Shown here in pieces: positions 1 through 8,332 of a stretch of DNA of 26,925 bases. The stretch is from assembly GCA_003520455.1 (NCBI GenBank), contig DOUV01000614.1, forward strand, positions 1 to 26,925, written 5' to 3'. The position numbers and the translations under genes were made by a program. Source of the DNA: Chloroflexota bacterium. GTDB taxonomy: Bacteria > Chloroflexota > Anaerolineae > Ardenticatenales > Ardenticatenaceae. The notes below the pieces were generated by a model that saw only the letters and a program-made list of their open reading frames with translations, had not been told where the DNA came from and did not search any database. Position 1 is the first letter of the stretch. Every line of letters begins with the position of its first letter.

Positions 1-30
1 CGCATCCACGGAACGGAGCGGCGCGGCGCG

Positions 31-918
31 ATGGGCATCTACGACCGTGAATACGCACGACGCGATGGCGGCGGGGGCGGCGTGCCCGGACGGCGTGTCG
101 CTCGCGTCAGCGCGCTCTCCATCAACACCTGGCTCATCATCGTCAACGTCGCAATCCACGTGCTGGCGAACACGGTGCTGTTCCCCTGGCTCTACGAGGT
201 CGGCCACTTCTCCACGAAGAAGGGGTTCCAGGAACTCGAAGTGTGGCGACTGGTCACGTTCCAGTTCCTCCACAGCCCGAGCACGATCTGGCACCTCTTC
301 TTCAACATGTTCGGCCTGTTCGTCTTCGGCGGTCTCGTCGAGCAATACCTCGGTCGAAAAAAATACCTCGCCTTCTACCTCGTCTGTGGCATCTTCGGCG
401 GCCTCGCCTACCTCCTGCTGAATCTGCTCGGGCAGATCCCGGGACTCGCGCTGCCGGGCGTGCTCTTCCACGACGCGGCCACCCCGCTCGTCGGCGCCTC
501 AGCGGGCGTCTTCGGCGTCATCATGGCCTGCGCCTACATCGCCCCGAACACGATCGTTCAACTCATCTTCCCGCCCATCCCGCTCCGGATGAAGTGGTTT
601 GCCTACGGCTACGTCGCGCTGGCCGCGGTCAACCTGCTCGCTGGAGGGGCGAATGCCGGCGGCGATGCGGCTCACCTCGGTGGCGCGGCCGCGGGGTTCT
701 TCTTCATCCGCAACTCGCACCTTCTGCGAGACTTCTTCGACGTGCTGAAGGATTCGCGGCGCGAGGGCGGCTCGCAGCGCGCCGAACGCCGCTCGACCAA
801 CGAGGATGAGGTCGGCAGAGTGCTGGAGAAGGTCCGACAAGAGGGCCTTGGAAGCCTGACCGAACGCGAGAAGCGCATCCTTCAGCGCGAAACCGAATCC
901 AAACGCGGCACCAGGTAG
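31..918 (+). CDS. Rhomboid family intramembrane serine protease
   Basis: A 295-residue polytopic membrane protein that should cleave transmembrane substrates within the lipid bilayer. The rhomboid signature is complete. An HxxxN motif lies at H88-N92 (WHLFFN), the nucleophile sits in GASAG with Ser157, and the partner His215 is in AAHLGG of a late helix, giving a Ser-His dyad. About six hydrophobic segments lie between residues 30 and 226. A charged, probably helical cytoplasmic tail (about 235-295, ending in a SLTEREKRIL stretch) follows, as in many bacterial rhomboids. Length is normal for the family. The gene precedes tgt in the same direction with an 18-bp gap, so the two may be cotranscribed. 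Its substrate cannot be inferred. The family call is secure; the start is the first ATG in frame near the window edge. Confidence 0.93.
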   Translation: MGIYDREYARRDGGGGGVPGRRVARVSALSINTWLIIVNVAIHVLANTVLFPWLYEVGHFSTKKGFQELEVWRLVTFQFLHSPSTIWHLFFNMFGLFVFGGLVEQYLGRKKYLAFYLVCGIFGGLAYLLLNLLGQIPGLALPGVLFHDAATPLVGASAGVFGVIMACAYIAPNTIVQLIFPPIPLRMKWFAYGYVALAAVNLLAGGANAGGDAAHLGGAAAGFFFIRNSHLLRDFFDVLKDSRREGGSQRAERRSTNEDEVGRVLEKVRQEGLGSLTEREKRILQRETESKRGTR

Positions 919-936
919 GCCGGGTCGGAGTGGCGA

Positions 937-2190
937 ATGGGTGGTGCCTTGCGGTTCGAAATCCATGCCCGATCGCGCCGATCCGGTGCACGCGTGGGAC
1001 GGATCACGACGCCCCACGGATCGTTCGAGACGCCTGCGTTCATGGCCGTCGGCACCAAGGGTACGGTCAAGGGTATCGTGCCGCCGCTGCTGGCCGCGAC
1101 GGGAACCGAGGTGATGCTCTGCAACACCTTTCACCTGCTGCTCCGCCCGGGCGAGCAGGTCATCCGCTCACTCGGCGGGCTGCATCGCTTCACGGGCTGG
1201 GCCGGGCCGATTCTCACCGACTCCGGCGGCTACCAGGCCTACTCGATGGCCGACCGCAATGCCATCGACGACGACGGCGTCACGTTCCGCTCGATCGTGG
1301 ACGGCGGCAGTGTGCGACTCACGCCCGAGCGGTCGATCGAGGTCCAGAACGCCCTTGGCGCGGACATCATCATGGCCTTCGACGACTGCCCACCCTCGAT
1401 CGATCCGACGGCCGGCGCGGCCAACCAGACACGCCTCCGACTCGCGGCGGCCCGCGATTCGGCCGGGCAGGGTGAATACGACCACGCCGCTCGTTTGCGC
1501 GCAGCGAACGAACGCACGATCCGGTGGCTCGAACGGTGCAGGCAGGCCCACGCCCGCCCGAACGATCAAGCGCTCTTCGGCATCGTGCAGGGCGGCACGG
1601 ACCTCGACGCGCGGGCGTGGTGTGTCGAGCGTGTCTGCGGCGTGGACCTGCCGGGCTACGCCATCGGCGGGGTCGCAGTCGGTGAAGACCACGCCCGAAT
1701 TGCCGAGGTCACGGCGTTCACCGCGCCGAGACTGCCGACGGACAAGCCTCGCTATCTGATGGGTGTCGGCTACGAGCGAGACCTCGTAGCGGCGGTGCTC
1801 GCCGGCGTGGACATGTTCGACTGCGTCCTGCCGACCCGAAACGGCCGCAACGGTCAGGCCTTCACGCGAACCGGCATCCTCCGTCTTCGCAACGCGGAGC
1901 ACACGACCGACCCCCAGCCGATCGAGCCGGGATGCGACTGCCCGGCCTGCGACCCGGCCCACCACGGGTGGGGGGCGCCGAAGGGGGACTGTTTCTCTCG
2001 GGGCTACATCCGGCATCTGTTCATGGCCGAGGAGATGCTCGGGCCGATCCTGGTCAGCTTGCACAACCTCCGGCTCTTCCAGAGGGTGATGTTTGATATC
2101 CGGCGGGCGGTGGTAGAAGATGACTGGCTCTCGCTTGCCCGGGCGTGGCCCCGGGCGGCGGAGGGACTGCCGGCGTCCCTGCGGTCGTAG
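937..2190 (+). CDS. tgt: Queuine/preQ1 tRNA-guanine transglycosylase
   Basis: This 417-residue enzyme exchanges guanine 34 in the anticodon of GUN tRNAs for preQ1, the committed step of queuosine synthesis in bacteria. Visible family hallmarks are the base-binding LTDSGGYQ segment (usually LTDSGGFQ), GIVQGG, the catalytic aspartate in FDCVLPTR, and the zinc site CDCPAC followed by HNLRLF near the C-terminus. The start at 937 has a GGAG about 7 bases upstream. An insertion-like stretch around residues 150-200 makes it somewhat longer than the usual 370-390 residues. The downstream neighbour is yajC-like, and the tgt-yajC order is common in bacteria. The phenylalanine-to-tyrosine change in DSGGYQ is mild and should not abolish activity. 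Confidence 0.96.
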   Translation: MGGALRFEIHARSRRSGARVGRITTPHGSFETPAFMAVGTKGTVKGIVPPLLAATGTEVMLCNTFHLLLRPGEQVIRSLGGLHRFTGWAGPILTDSGGYQAYSMADRNAIDDDGVTFRSIVDGGSVRLTPERSIEVQNALGADIIMAFDDCPPSIDPTAGAANQTRLRLAAARDSAGQGEYDHAARLRAANERTIRWLERCRQAHARPNDQALFGIVQGGTDLDARAWCVERVCGVDLPGYAIGGVAVGEDHARIAEVTAFTAPRLPTDKPRYLMGVGYERDLVAAVLAGVDMFDCVLPTRNGRNGQAFTRTGILRLRNAEHTTDPQPIEPGCDCPACDPAHHGWGAPKGDCFSRGYIRHLFMAEEMLGPILVSLHNLRLFQRVMFDIRRAVVEDDWLSLARAWPRAAEGLPASLRS

Positions 2191-2290
2191 GGCGAGGCCT
2201 TGGTGGTGGGCGTCGAAGGTGACGCTTGGCAGGTGGGTAGCCCCGGTCGGGCCGGATCGATGGCCTTCCGGGGGATGGGAGCCGCAACGG

Positions 2291-2644
2291 ATGGTCGAGA
2301 ATGCGAGCATCATCGTCCCATGGACCCTGGCCCAGGATGCGGGGGAGGGATACGTGCCCGGTCTCCAGGGAAACGGTTCAGCGGGTCTGCCGCCGGCGGG
2401 GCCGCAGGGAGCGCCGCCTTCGATGTTCGGCGGATCGTTCATCTTCATCCTGCTGGGCCTGATGGTGTTCATGCTGGTGATGACTGCGATGCAGGGCCGC
2501 AAGGAGAAGCGGCGCGTGGCCGAGATGCTCGCCGCTCTCAAGAAGGGCGACCGCGTGCAGGTCCCCGGCTTCGGCAGCTTCAGCGTCTCCAAGCGCGCCG
2601 CGCGCAAGGGCCGCAACCCCGCGACACCACTGAGCCCATCATAG
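2291..2644 (+). CDS. yajC: YajC-like protein fused to the C-terminal part of an HU-like protein (chimeric frame)
   Basis: The first ~90 residues read as YajC, the small SecDF-associated membrane protein. A Pro/Gly-rich N-terminus is followed by one transmembrane helix ([18 protein letters not shown]), then the basic stretch QGRKEKRR and LKKGDRVQ. In YajC the next residues should be a TIGG-type beta segment. Here they are instead [19 protein letters not shown], the unmistakable C-terminal arm region of HU/IHF-type DNA-binding proteins, followed by an early stop. HU proteins also contain ALKKGDRVQ directly before that segment, so the switch falls in or next to a shared stretch (2537-2560). The HU part is itself cut after NPAT; a one- or two-base shift would extend it with TEPI. 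It cannot work as a normal YajC or HU. It is either a recombination product or an assembly joint. Confidence 0.7.
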   Translation: MVENASIIVPWTLAQDAGEGYVPGLQGNGSAGLPPAGPQGAPPSMFGGSFIFILLGLMVFMLVMTAMQGRKEKRRVAEMLAALKKGDRVQVPGFGSFSVSKRAARKGRNPATPLSPS

Positions 2645-3269
2645 TGGCGATCGAACAGGTGATCCGCCGAATCTGTGCCAACGTGGAGCGAGCCTGAGGT
2701 CAAGAAACCGCAGTACCGTGTCGGATGCTGCAGATCGGACCGCAAGTTCCCGCATGCCTCGAGACCGCCCCCGGAAACAAGACAGCCCTCTCCAAAACGC
2801 AGCGCTGCGATCGCCCTCACCCGTGCTGCCAGGTGGGACCTGCCGGCACGGGTCAAAGCCGTCTTCGCTGAGGAAGCCACATCTCGAGACCACTAAATCT
2901 TAGTTCGGTGCCTTCCTGACCGCCTGACTACTCAGAGAGTATCACGCCGGTAGTCCTGAACTCGTCGGCGCCATCACCAACGGCCCGACTCACACCAGAG
3001 CGCTCCAATGTCGGCATAACCTCAACATTCCCGAGACCTGGCTCGAAATGCTCAGCAGCGGTCTCAACGGTCGGGTTAATCGCTGGACCGCCAACAGGCC
3101 AACGACGGAGGCACAAAAGGATCACTGATGACCTCGTCAACGGGGCCAAACCTTAAGTCGTGTACTTCACAGCTACAGTCGGAAGCGGTGTAACTCTTTC
3201 GACGGCACACCCTGGGGTTCTCGCCCACGTCACCTCCAGGCCGGTCTTCACGCAATTCTCCGTGAACTG
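2645..3269. other. Gene-poor stretch with one decayed minus-strand reading frame
   Basis: I see no intact gene here. On the minus strand at about 2928-3150 there is a protein-like stretch (GGPAINPTVETAAEHFEPG, then VEVMPTLERSGVSRAVGDG, ending GVILSE and a stop). Another stretch in a neighbouring frame at about 3090-3160 (VHDLRFGPVDEVISDPF) seems to belong just upstream of it. Together they look like the frameshifted C-terminal part of a gene I cannot name. The bases from 2645 to 2900 show no recognisable coding signal on either strand. Confidence 0.35.
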
Positions 3270-3298
3270 TTGACACACCAATAGAATAGTGGTATATT
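3270..3298 (+). promoter_or_regulatory. Near-consensus sigma-70 promoter without an adjacent gene
   Basis: TTGACA at 3270-3275 and TATATT at 3293-3298 are separated by exactly 17 bases. This matches the consensus closely, and transcription would start near 3305. No open frame follows directly. The next forward gene is the binding-protein gene at 4773, and a decayed IS1-like element lies between them. Confidence 0.65.
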
Positions 3299-3305
3299 TG
3301 TCCCA

Positions 3306-3334
3306 ATTATGAAATAGTGTTTCATAATATGAAA
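3306..3334 (+). promoter_or_regulatory. Palindromic operator overlapping the start of transcription
   Basis: A perfect inverted repeat with 9-bp arms, ATTATGAAA and TTTCATAAT, surrounds a 5-bp centre (3306-3328). A third half-site, TATGAAA, follows at 3328-3334. It begins 8 bases after the -10 box, the usual place for a repressor site. The regulator is unknown; TGAAA/TTTCA-type palindromes are typical of several helix-turn-helix families. Confidence 0.6.
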
Positions 3335-3421
3335 CAATGTCCCGAGAATTGAAGGCCCAGCAGGGTCTTTAGACTGACGGAGAGTCCGCGTTTCACATAG
3401 TACCTATCTTCGGGTGCTGTT

Positions 3422-3436
3422 CCTCAACTCCCTTGA
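3422..3436 (+). repeat. Left inverted repeat of the IS1-like element
   Basis: CCTCAACTCCCTTGA, the perfect reverse complement of 4698-4712. The transposase stop codon (TGA on the minus strand, 3424-3426) lies inside it. Confidence 0.75.
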
Positions 3437-4635
3437 TGGGCATCTGAGTCTAGCGGTGGAAACAGATGCTCGATTTGAGACAACTGGTCCAAAAACCAGG
3501 GTGGAACGTGATAGGAAAGCAGTTCAGTCGTCGTCCAGGTATGATCCGTGATGCCGGCGGCCATGGCAGAGGTGCGAGGTTGCCAACGCCGCGGCGAACC
3601 TGAGCCGCGCGTTGGTTCAGGGGGCGCGAGTTCGTGACGCAGGCTCGCATGTGGCAGGATCAGATGAAAGTAGGCGAGCGACAACCAGAGCTGCTTTTCA
3701 AACCAGGCCAGTTCTTTCGAAAAGTCATTCGTCTGTCGGGTCAGGTGACGATTGCTTTGGCGCTGAGTGCGGGTTCACGCTCCACAAAACTGGTGTATTG
3801 ATGCTCTTACTCACCACTGATTCGGTCAGGCGCTTGGTAACGGTCTCTGGGTCACCAAAGACGATCCTCGAACTGACCACGATCACGTGGCCTTTCCCAC
3901 GCACTTTCACAACTTGGGCATCCTGTAAGCCTGGCGGAGGCACGCGGTGGGGCTTTGGGAACCGCCCATGGTCCCCGTGGCGTTCCGGTTGGTGCCATAC
4001 GCCATAGGTGTGCAGCCGCGCAGCCGGGTATTCGGGGAACTGATCACTGGTGAACAGTGGCACGTGTCCATCGGTGACCTGCTGGGCCACCCGATCGAAC
4101 CACAGGTTGGCACTTTGCTGAGTGCGCTTCCCAATGACAAAAGCCAGCACCAACCGCCAGACCGGCGCACAGGCAATTCACACCCAGGCATCGTCGTACG
4201 TCTCGTGGGAGACCTTGGCGGCGGGCCGGTTGCGCTCCTGGGTGTGTACGAAACTCCAGAGCTCATCCAACTGGCACTCCGTGACATGCAAATTGCGCCA
4301 CAGATACACCATCACCCCACGACAGTGGTGGGCGGCCGGCTGAGCCAATCGCAAGCCGTATCCGTGTCAATTTCAACACTGCGCGCTGGGGCACGCAGCG
4401 AATTTCCTTCGGCCAAGGCCCGCACCGCCGTCTCAAAAATCGCTGGCGGCGCGCCTAAGTTGGAATAAGCGATCCCGTATCGCACAGAGACACACCTCCC
4501 ATAGGCTTTACAGCGCCCTTGTTTTTGACCATAACTCGAGCCATTTTTGACCATCCTCCCTTCATCAAAGGGAACTCCGTAAAACCGGCAGCAACGATTG
4601 GGGCGGCAAAGTGTCTCCCAGTTCATCCTCGGCAC
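3424..4635 (-). pseudogene. IS1-like DDE transposase, multiply frameshifted
   Basis: Pieces of one transposase are spread over different minus-strand frames. The N-terminal part (about 4635-4312) has a zinc-finger-like start, then ALAEGNSLRAPARSVEI, a helix-turn-helix. The middle (about 4310-4150) contains TECQLDELWSFV with the first catalytic Asp, and WV*IA, where a TGA replaces the expected Trp. Next (4153-3760) come LAFVIGKRTQ and FTSDQFPEY with the second Asp. A shifted frame then gives NTSFVERE with the Glu. The last piece (about 3750-3424) reads RQTNDFSKELAWFEKQLW, LSLAYFHLILPHASLRHEL and TTTELLSYHVPPWFLDQL. I assign it to the IS1-like family from this order of motifs. It cannot make a functional enzyme. 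Confidence 0.8.
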
Positions 4636-4697
4636 CTCCGTTGAGCGTCACAGGCTCAACAGGGAATGCCATAGCTTTCAATTACCGACTATTCCCG

Positions 4698-4712
4698 TCA
4701 AGGGAGTTGAGG
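4698..4712 (+). repeat. Right inverted repeat of the IS1-like element
   Basis: TCAAGGGAGTTGAGG, the perfect reverse complement of 3422-3436. It lies upstream of the transposase start and about 60 bp before the binding-protein gene. Confidence 0.75.
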
Positions 4713-4772
4713 GATACTACCCCTGATCCCGAACCGGGCAAGAATCCAAAGCAAGTTGAAGGAGGAGCAGCC

Positions 4773-6428
4773 ATGACGAGCCGGATCACCCGACGTGATT
4801 TCCTACGTTTGACCGGAGGCACAGCGGCCGCCAGTATTCTGGCCGCTTGTTCTCCGGTTGCGACCCCGGCGGTCGCGCCCTCAAAACCCGCCCCCGCAAC
4901 AACTGCCCCGCCGTCCTCGGCAACCGCGACGCCCGCCGCGGCCGCGGGCACGCCGAGGAAAGGGGGCCTCCTGCGCTACGCGTACAATGGCGACCCGCCA
5001 ACCTTAGATGTGCAGTTCACAACGACCAACGTGACTTCCTGGGTCGGGCTGCATATGTTCGAAACCCTGTTCACCTATGACGACAAGTTTGGGCCCATCC
5101 CGGACCTCGCCGATTCCTATGACATCAGCAGCGATGGGCTCACCTATACGGTCAAGCTGCGTAAGGGAATCCCCTTCCATAATGGCAAGGAGATGACGAG
5201 TGAAGATGTCGATGCTTCATTGCGCCGGTGGGGCAAATTGTCTGGCACCGGCAAGACGCTGTTCGAACGCCTCGATAGCCTGACCAGCCCCGACAAATAC
5301 ACGATGATCTTCAAGCTCAAGAGCGTCTACCCGCTTTTCGAAACGGCGCTCGCCATTTCCGGAAGCCAGGATCCGGTGATCTACCCGGCCGAAATCGTTA
5401 AGGAGGCCAGCGACGGGGAGATCAAACAGACGATCGGTACGGGACCCTACAAGTTTGCCGAGTGGCAGAAGGACCGCTTTCTGCGGCTTACCCGGTTTGA
5501 CAACTATGTCCCTCATGGGGACAAGCCGAACGGTTATGGCGGCAAGAAGGCGGCCTATCTCGACGAGATTCGCTACATCGCCGTCCCGGATCAGGCCACG
5601 CGTGTGGCCGGCATCCTCTCCGGGGACTATGACTATGTGGATGAAGCGCCCCGCGACCAATATCCGCAGCTCAAGACCAACCCGAAGGTCAAGATTGCCC
5701 TGGATCACACCTGGCGCATGGCCGAGGACATCATCAATCTCAAGTCGGCGATCACATCGGATCAGAAGCTGCGCCAGGCCATGCAGGCGGTCCTGAATTG
5801 CGAAGAGATTCTCAAGGCGAGCCAGGGCCTCCCCGAATTCTATCGGTTGAGCCCTTCTCTGATGCTCGAGGAGACGCGCTGGGCCACCAAGGCGGGAGGC
5901 GAAGCCTTCAACCAACACAATCCCGACAAGGCCAAGCAACTCTTGCAGCAATCCAACTACAAAGGCCAAACTCTGCGCTGGATGACGACCAAAGACTTTC
6001 CGGGCTTTTATGAAGAGGCCCTGGTGGCGAGTCAGCAGATTGGGCAAATCGGGATCAAAACCGATCTCCAGGTGATGGATTGGGCCACCCTCGTCAAACG
6101 CCGCGCCAATGCCGATGATTGGGAACTCTTTACCAGCGGCTGGGGCATCTTCACCGATCCGATGCTCTCTCCGCAGTTCCTTGGCACCTACGCTGGCTGG
6201 TGGCAATCGGACAAGGCCCAGGCGCAGCGCAGCCAATTGATGGCGAAGCCCAAGTTCCAGGACCGCTTCCCGATTTGGGAGGATCTCCAACGCGATTGGT
6301 ACGATGAGGTTCCTTGCCTCTATGTCGGCAACACGCGCGGCTATCGCATCATGAATCCGAAACTGATGGACGCGGACCAGCTGACGGTCGTGACCCGCGC
6401 CATGTGGAACGCCTGGTTCCAACAGTAA
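4773..6428 (+). CDS. Peptide/nickel-type ABC transporter substrate-binding lipoprotein (family 5)
   Basis: A 551-residue periplasmic or surface solute-binding protein feeding the two permeases encoded next. The start at 4773 is chosen because GGAGGAG lies 6-12 bases upstream. The frame stays open further upstream, but that part runs into the IS element. The N-terminus has a twin-arginine motif (R7-R8-D-F-L-R), a hydrophobic stretch and a lipobox, LAAC with Cys26. A Pro/Ala/Thr-rich linker (about 28-67) leads to the mature domain, so this is a Tat-exported lipoprotein. The body carries the family-5 pattern: GLLRYAYNGDPPTLD, then SSDGLTYTVKLRKGIPFHNG and TIGTGPYKFAEWQKD. Ligands in this family range from oligopeptides to opines and sugars and cannot be deduced here. 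The amidase downstream hints at an amide or small peptide. Confidence 0.93.
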   Translation: MTSRITRRDFLRLTGGTAAASILAACSPVATPAVAPSKPAPATTAPPSSATATPAAAAGTPRKGGLLRYAYNGDPPTLDVQFTTTNVTSWVGLHMFETLFTYDDKFGPIPDLADSYDISSDGLTYTVKLRKGIPFHNGKEMTSEDVDASLRRWGKLSGTGKTLFERLDSLTSPDKYTMIFKLKSVYPLFETALAISGSQDPVIYPAEIVKEASDGEIKQTIGTGPYKFAEWQKDRFLRLTRFDNYVPHGDKPNGYGGKKAAYLDEIRYIAVPDQATRVAGILSGDYDYVDEAPRDQYPQLKTNPKVKIALDHTWRMAEDIINLKSAITSDQKLRQAMQAVLNCEEILKASQGLPEFYRLSPSLMLEETRWATKAGGEAFNQHNPDKAKQLLQQSNYKGQTLRWMTTKDFPGFYEEALVASQQIGQIGIKTDLQVMDWATLVKRRANADDWELFTSGWGIFTDPMLSPQFLGTYAGWWQSDKAQAQRSQLMAKPKFQDRFPIWEDLQRDWYDEVPCLYVGNTRGYRIMNPKLMDADQLTVVTRAMWNAWFQQ

Positions 6429-6439
6429 TCTCGAGTCCC

Positions 6440-7387
6440 ATGGGTCGACAGATCGTTCGCCGTCTGTTCACGCTGGTGCCCATCCTGATCGTGGTCGGGT
6501 TCGTCACCTTCATGCTCGGGCACCTGACCCCCGGGGATCCTGCTGCCGTTATGGCCGGCGAGGGAGCGACGCCGGAGCAGGTGCAACTGATTCGCCATTC
6601 GCTGGGACTGGATCGCCCTCTCTGGGTTCAGCTGGGCACGTGGGCTGTACGCGTGGTGCAGGGCGATTTGGGGGATTCGATCTTCATGCAGCAGCCGGTC
6701 GGGCAGGCGATCGTACAGCGGGCGGAACCGACCGGCCTGCTGGCCCTCTTTTCGCTCCTCTTTGCGATTGTGATTGGCATTCCCGCTGGCGTCATCGCGG
6801 CGATCCGGCGGAATTCGTGGATTGACCGTTTGGCCATGGGTGTCTCCCTCGCGGGCGTTTGCATTCCTTCATTCTGGCTAGGGATCTTGCTGATCCTCCT
6901 CTTTGCCGTTGAGCTCCATGCTCTGCCGGCAGCCGGGTATACCCCTCTCAGCGAGGACCCCGGGGAGACTCTCCGCTCTCTTCTGCTGCCGGCCTTTTCG
7001 CTGGGCCTGGCGCACGCCGCTTTCCTCGCCCGGATCACGCGTTCCAGCATGCTGGAGGTGTTGCACGAAGACTATTTGCGGACCGCCTGCGCCAAGGGCC
7101 TCCGCCGTAGCGCCATCTTGATGCGGCATGCGCTCCCCAACGTTCTGGTTCCCGTGCTGACGGTCATCGGCAATTCGACCGCCATCCTCCTCAGCGGGGC
7201 TGTGACCACCGAGGTGGTCTTCAACCTCCCCGGCATCGGGCGGATGATGATTCAGAGCATCGCCCGCCGGGATTACCCCGTGATCCAAGGCGTGGTTCTC
7301 ACGGTCGCGGTGGTGTATGTGCTGGTAAATCTCGCCACCGACATCGCCTATGTCTTTGTCGATCCGCGGTTGCGGAGGGAATCGTGA
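6440..7387 (+). CDS. ABC transporter permease, DppB/GsiC type
   Basis: A 315-residue inner-membrane permease, the first of the two heterologous channel subunits of a peptide/nickel-type importer. It opens with the family-typical RRLFTLVPILIVVGFVTFML, followed by HLTPGDPA. About six membrane helices are visible. The cytoplasmic EAA loop that docks the ATPase reads DYLRTACAKGLRRSAILMRH, followed by ALPN. The start at 6440 lies 11 bases after the binding-protein stop; a longer frame upstream would overlap that gene and lacks family similarity. Its TGA stop overlaps the start of the second permease, so the two are translationally coupled. Length is normal. Confidence 0.94.
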   Translation: MGRQIVRRLFTLVPILIVVGFVTFMLGHLTPGDPAAVMAGEGATPEQVQLIRHSLGLDRPLWVQLGTWAVRVVQGDLGDSIFMQQPVGQAIVQRAEPTGLLALFSLLFAIVIGIPAGVIAAIRRNSWIDRLAMGVSLAGVCIPSFWLGILLILLFAVELHALPAAGYTPLSEDPGETLRSLLLPAFSLGLAHAAFLARITRSSMLEVLHEDYLRTACAKGLRRSAILMRHALPNVLVPVLTVIGNSTAILLSGAVTTEVVFNLPGIGRMMIQSIARRDYPVIQGVVLTVAVVYVLVNLATDIAYVFVDPRLRRES

Positions 7388-8289
7388 TGAGATCGGCCGC
7401 GTTGACCCTGGACCGGGTTTCGGAACGAGTCCCTCTCTCATCCCGTTCCTCCTCCCTCCACTGGCTCTGGCTGCTATCGCGTGACTCGGGCGCCCTGGTG
7501 GGCGGCTCGATCGTGCTGGCCGTACTCCTTCTCGCTCTCTTCGGCCCGTCGCTCACGGGCTATGACCCGTTTCGCGCAGAACCCTTCAACCGGCTCCTTG
7601 CGCCTTCTTCGAGTCATTGGCTGGGCACAGATGCGCTGGGTCGTGATGAGTTGACCCGCATGCTGTATGGAGCTCGGATCTCCCTTTTGGTGGGGTTAGG
7701 GACGACCCTCGCTTCGACCCTCCTGGGTGGCCTGGTGGGTCTCATCGCCGGTTACTTCCGTGCGGTAGATGGGCTCCTGATGCGCATCATGGATGGACTC
7801 ATGGCCTTTCCCTCGATCCTCCTGGCCGTCGCCATCATGGCAGTGCGGGGCCCGAGTGTCGAGAACGTCATCTTGGCGATCACGGTGACGACGGTGCCGC
7901 GGTTGGCCCGGTTGATCCGCGGCCAGGTATTGGTGACCCGCGAACTGGCCTATGTTGAGGCGGCGACTGCCGTCGGTGCCAAGCCCTGGCAGATTCTGAT
8001 TCGGCACATCCTTCCCAACAGTTTCTCTCCACTCATCATCCAGGGTAGCTTTACCTTTGCCGTCGCCGTCGTGACGGAGGCCTCGCTCTCCTTCTTGGGC
8101 GCGGGCGTGCCGCCACAGCAGCCAACGTGGGGCAACATGCTTCAAGAGGGCATGGCCATGATGACGGTTGCGCCCTGGGTCTCGGTCTTCCCGGGGTTGG
8201 CGCTCGCCATCACCGTCCTGGGCCTGAATCTCCTCGGCGATGGGCTGCGGGACTCGCTCGATCCCCGGATTGGTGAGGTCTCCGCATGA
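7384..8289 (+). CDS. ABC transporter permease, DppC/GsiD type
   Basis: A 301-residue partner permease. A cytoplasmic N-terminus (residues 1-40) precedes the first helix (GGSIVLAVLLLALFGPSL). The family motifs HWLGTDALGRDELTRMLYGA and SLLVGLGTTLAST follow, and the EAA loop is ELAYVEAATAVGAKPWQILI, followed by RHILPN. The end (GDGLRDSLDPRIG) is the classic DppC C-terminus. GTG at 7384 and ATG at 7387 are adjacent in frame; either overlaps the preceding stop. The ATP-binding subunits that normally follow are missing, and an amidase gene comes next instead. The importer would therefore need ATPases encoded elsewhere. Confidence 0.94.
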   Translation: MMRSAALTLDRVSERVPLSSRSSSLHWLWLLSRDSGALVGGSIVLAVLLLALFGPSLTGYDPFRAEPFNRLLAPSSSHWLGTDALGRDELTRMLYGARISLLVGLGTTLASTLLGGLVGLIAGYFRAVDGLLMRIMDGLMAFPSILLAVAIMAVRGPSVENVILAITVTTVPRLARLIRGQVLVTRELAYVEAATAVGAKPWQILIRHILPNSFSPLIIQGSFTFAVAVVTEASLSFLGAGVPPQQPTWGNMLQEGMAMMTVAPWVSVFPGLALAITVLGLNLLGDGLRDSLDPRIGEVSA

Positions 8290-8332
8290 CCGCTGTCTGG
8301 CGGCGAATGGAGACGCGAATTAGGAGAACACC

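Larger units (their letters stand above)
3412..4722 (-). mobile_element. Decayed IS1-like insertion sequence
   Basis: An element of about 1.31 kb bounded by inverted repeats. A perfect 15-bp core, CCTCAACTCCCTTGA, lies at 3422-3436, with its reverse complement at 4698-4712. Weaker similarity runs outward to GGGT at 3412 and ACCC ending at 4722. It carries one transposase gene on the minus strand, broken by several frameshifts and a stop. No target-site duplication is visible at these ends, which suits an old insertion or slightly misplaced outer borders. Confidence 0.7.

Noticed and set aside
1168..2880. Long minus-strand open frame of 570 codons across tgt
   Set aside because: It lies opposite tgt and yajC in GC-rich DNA, has no recognisable domain, and its text is Arg/Gly/Ala-rich as expected from a shadow of the real gene.
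5217..6422. Minus-strand open frame of 401 codons opposite the binding-protein gene
   Set aside because: No family resemblance; the plus-strand protein is an unmistakable solute-binding protein with a ribosome site.
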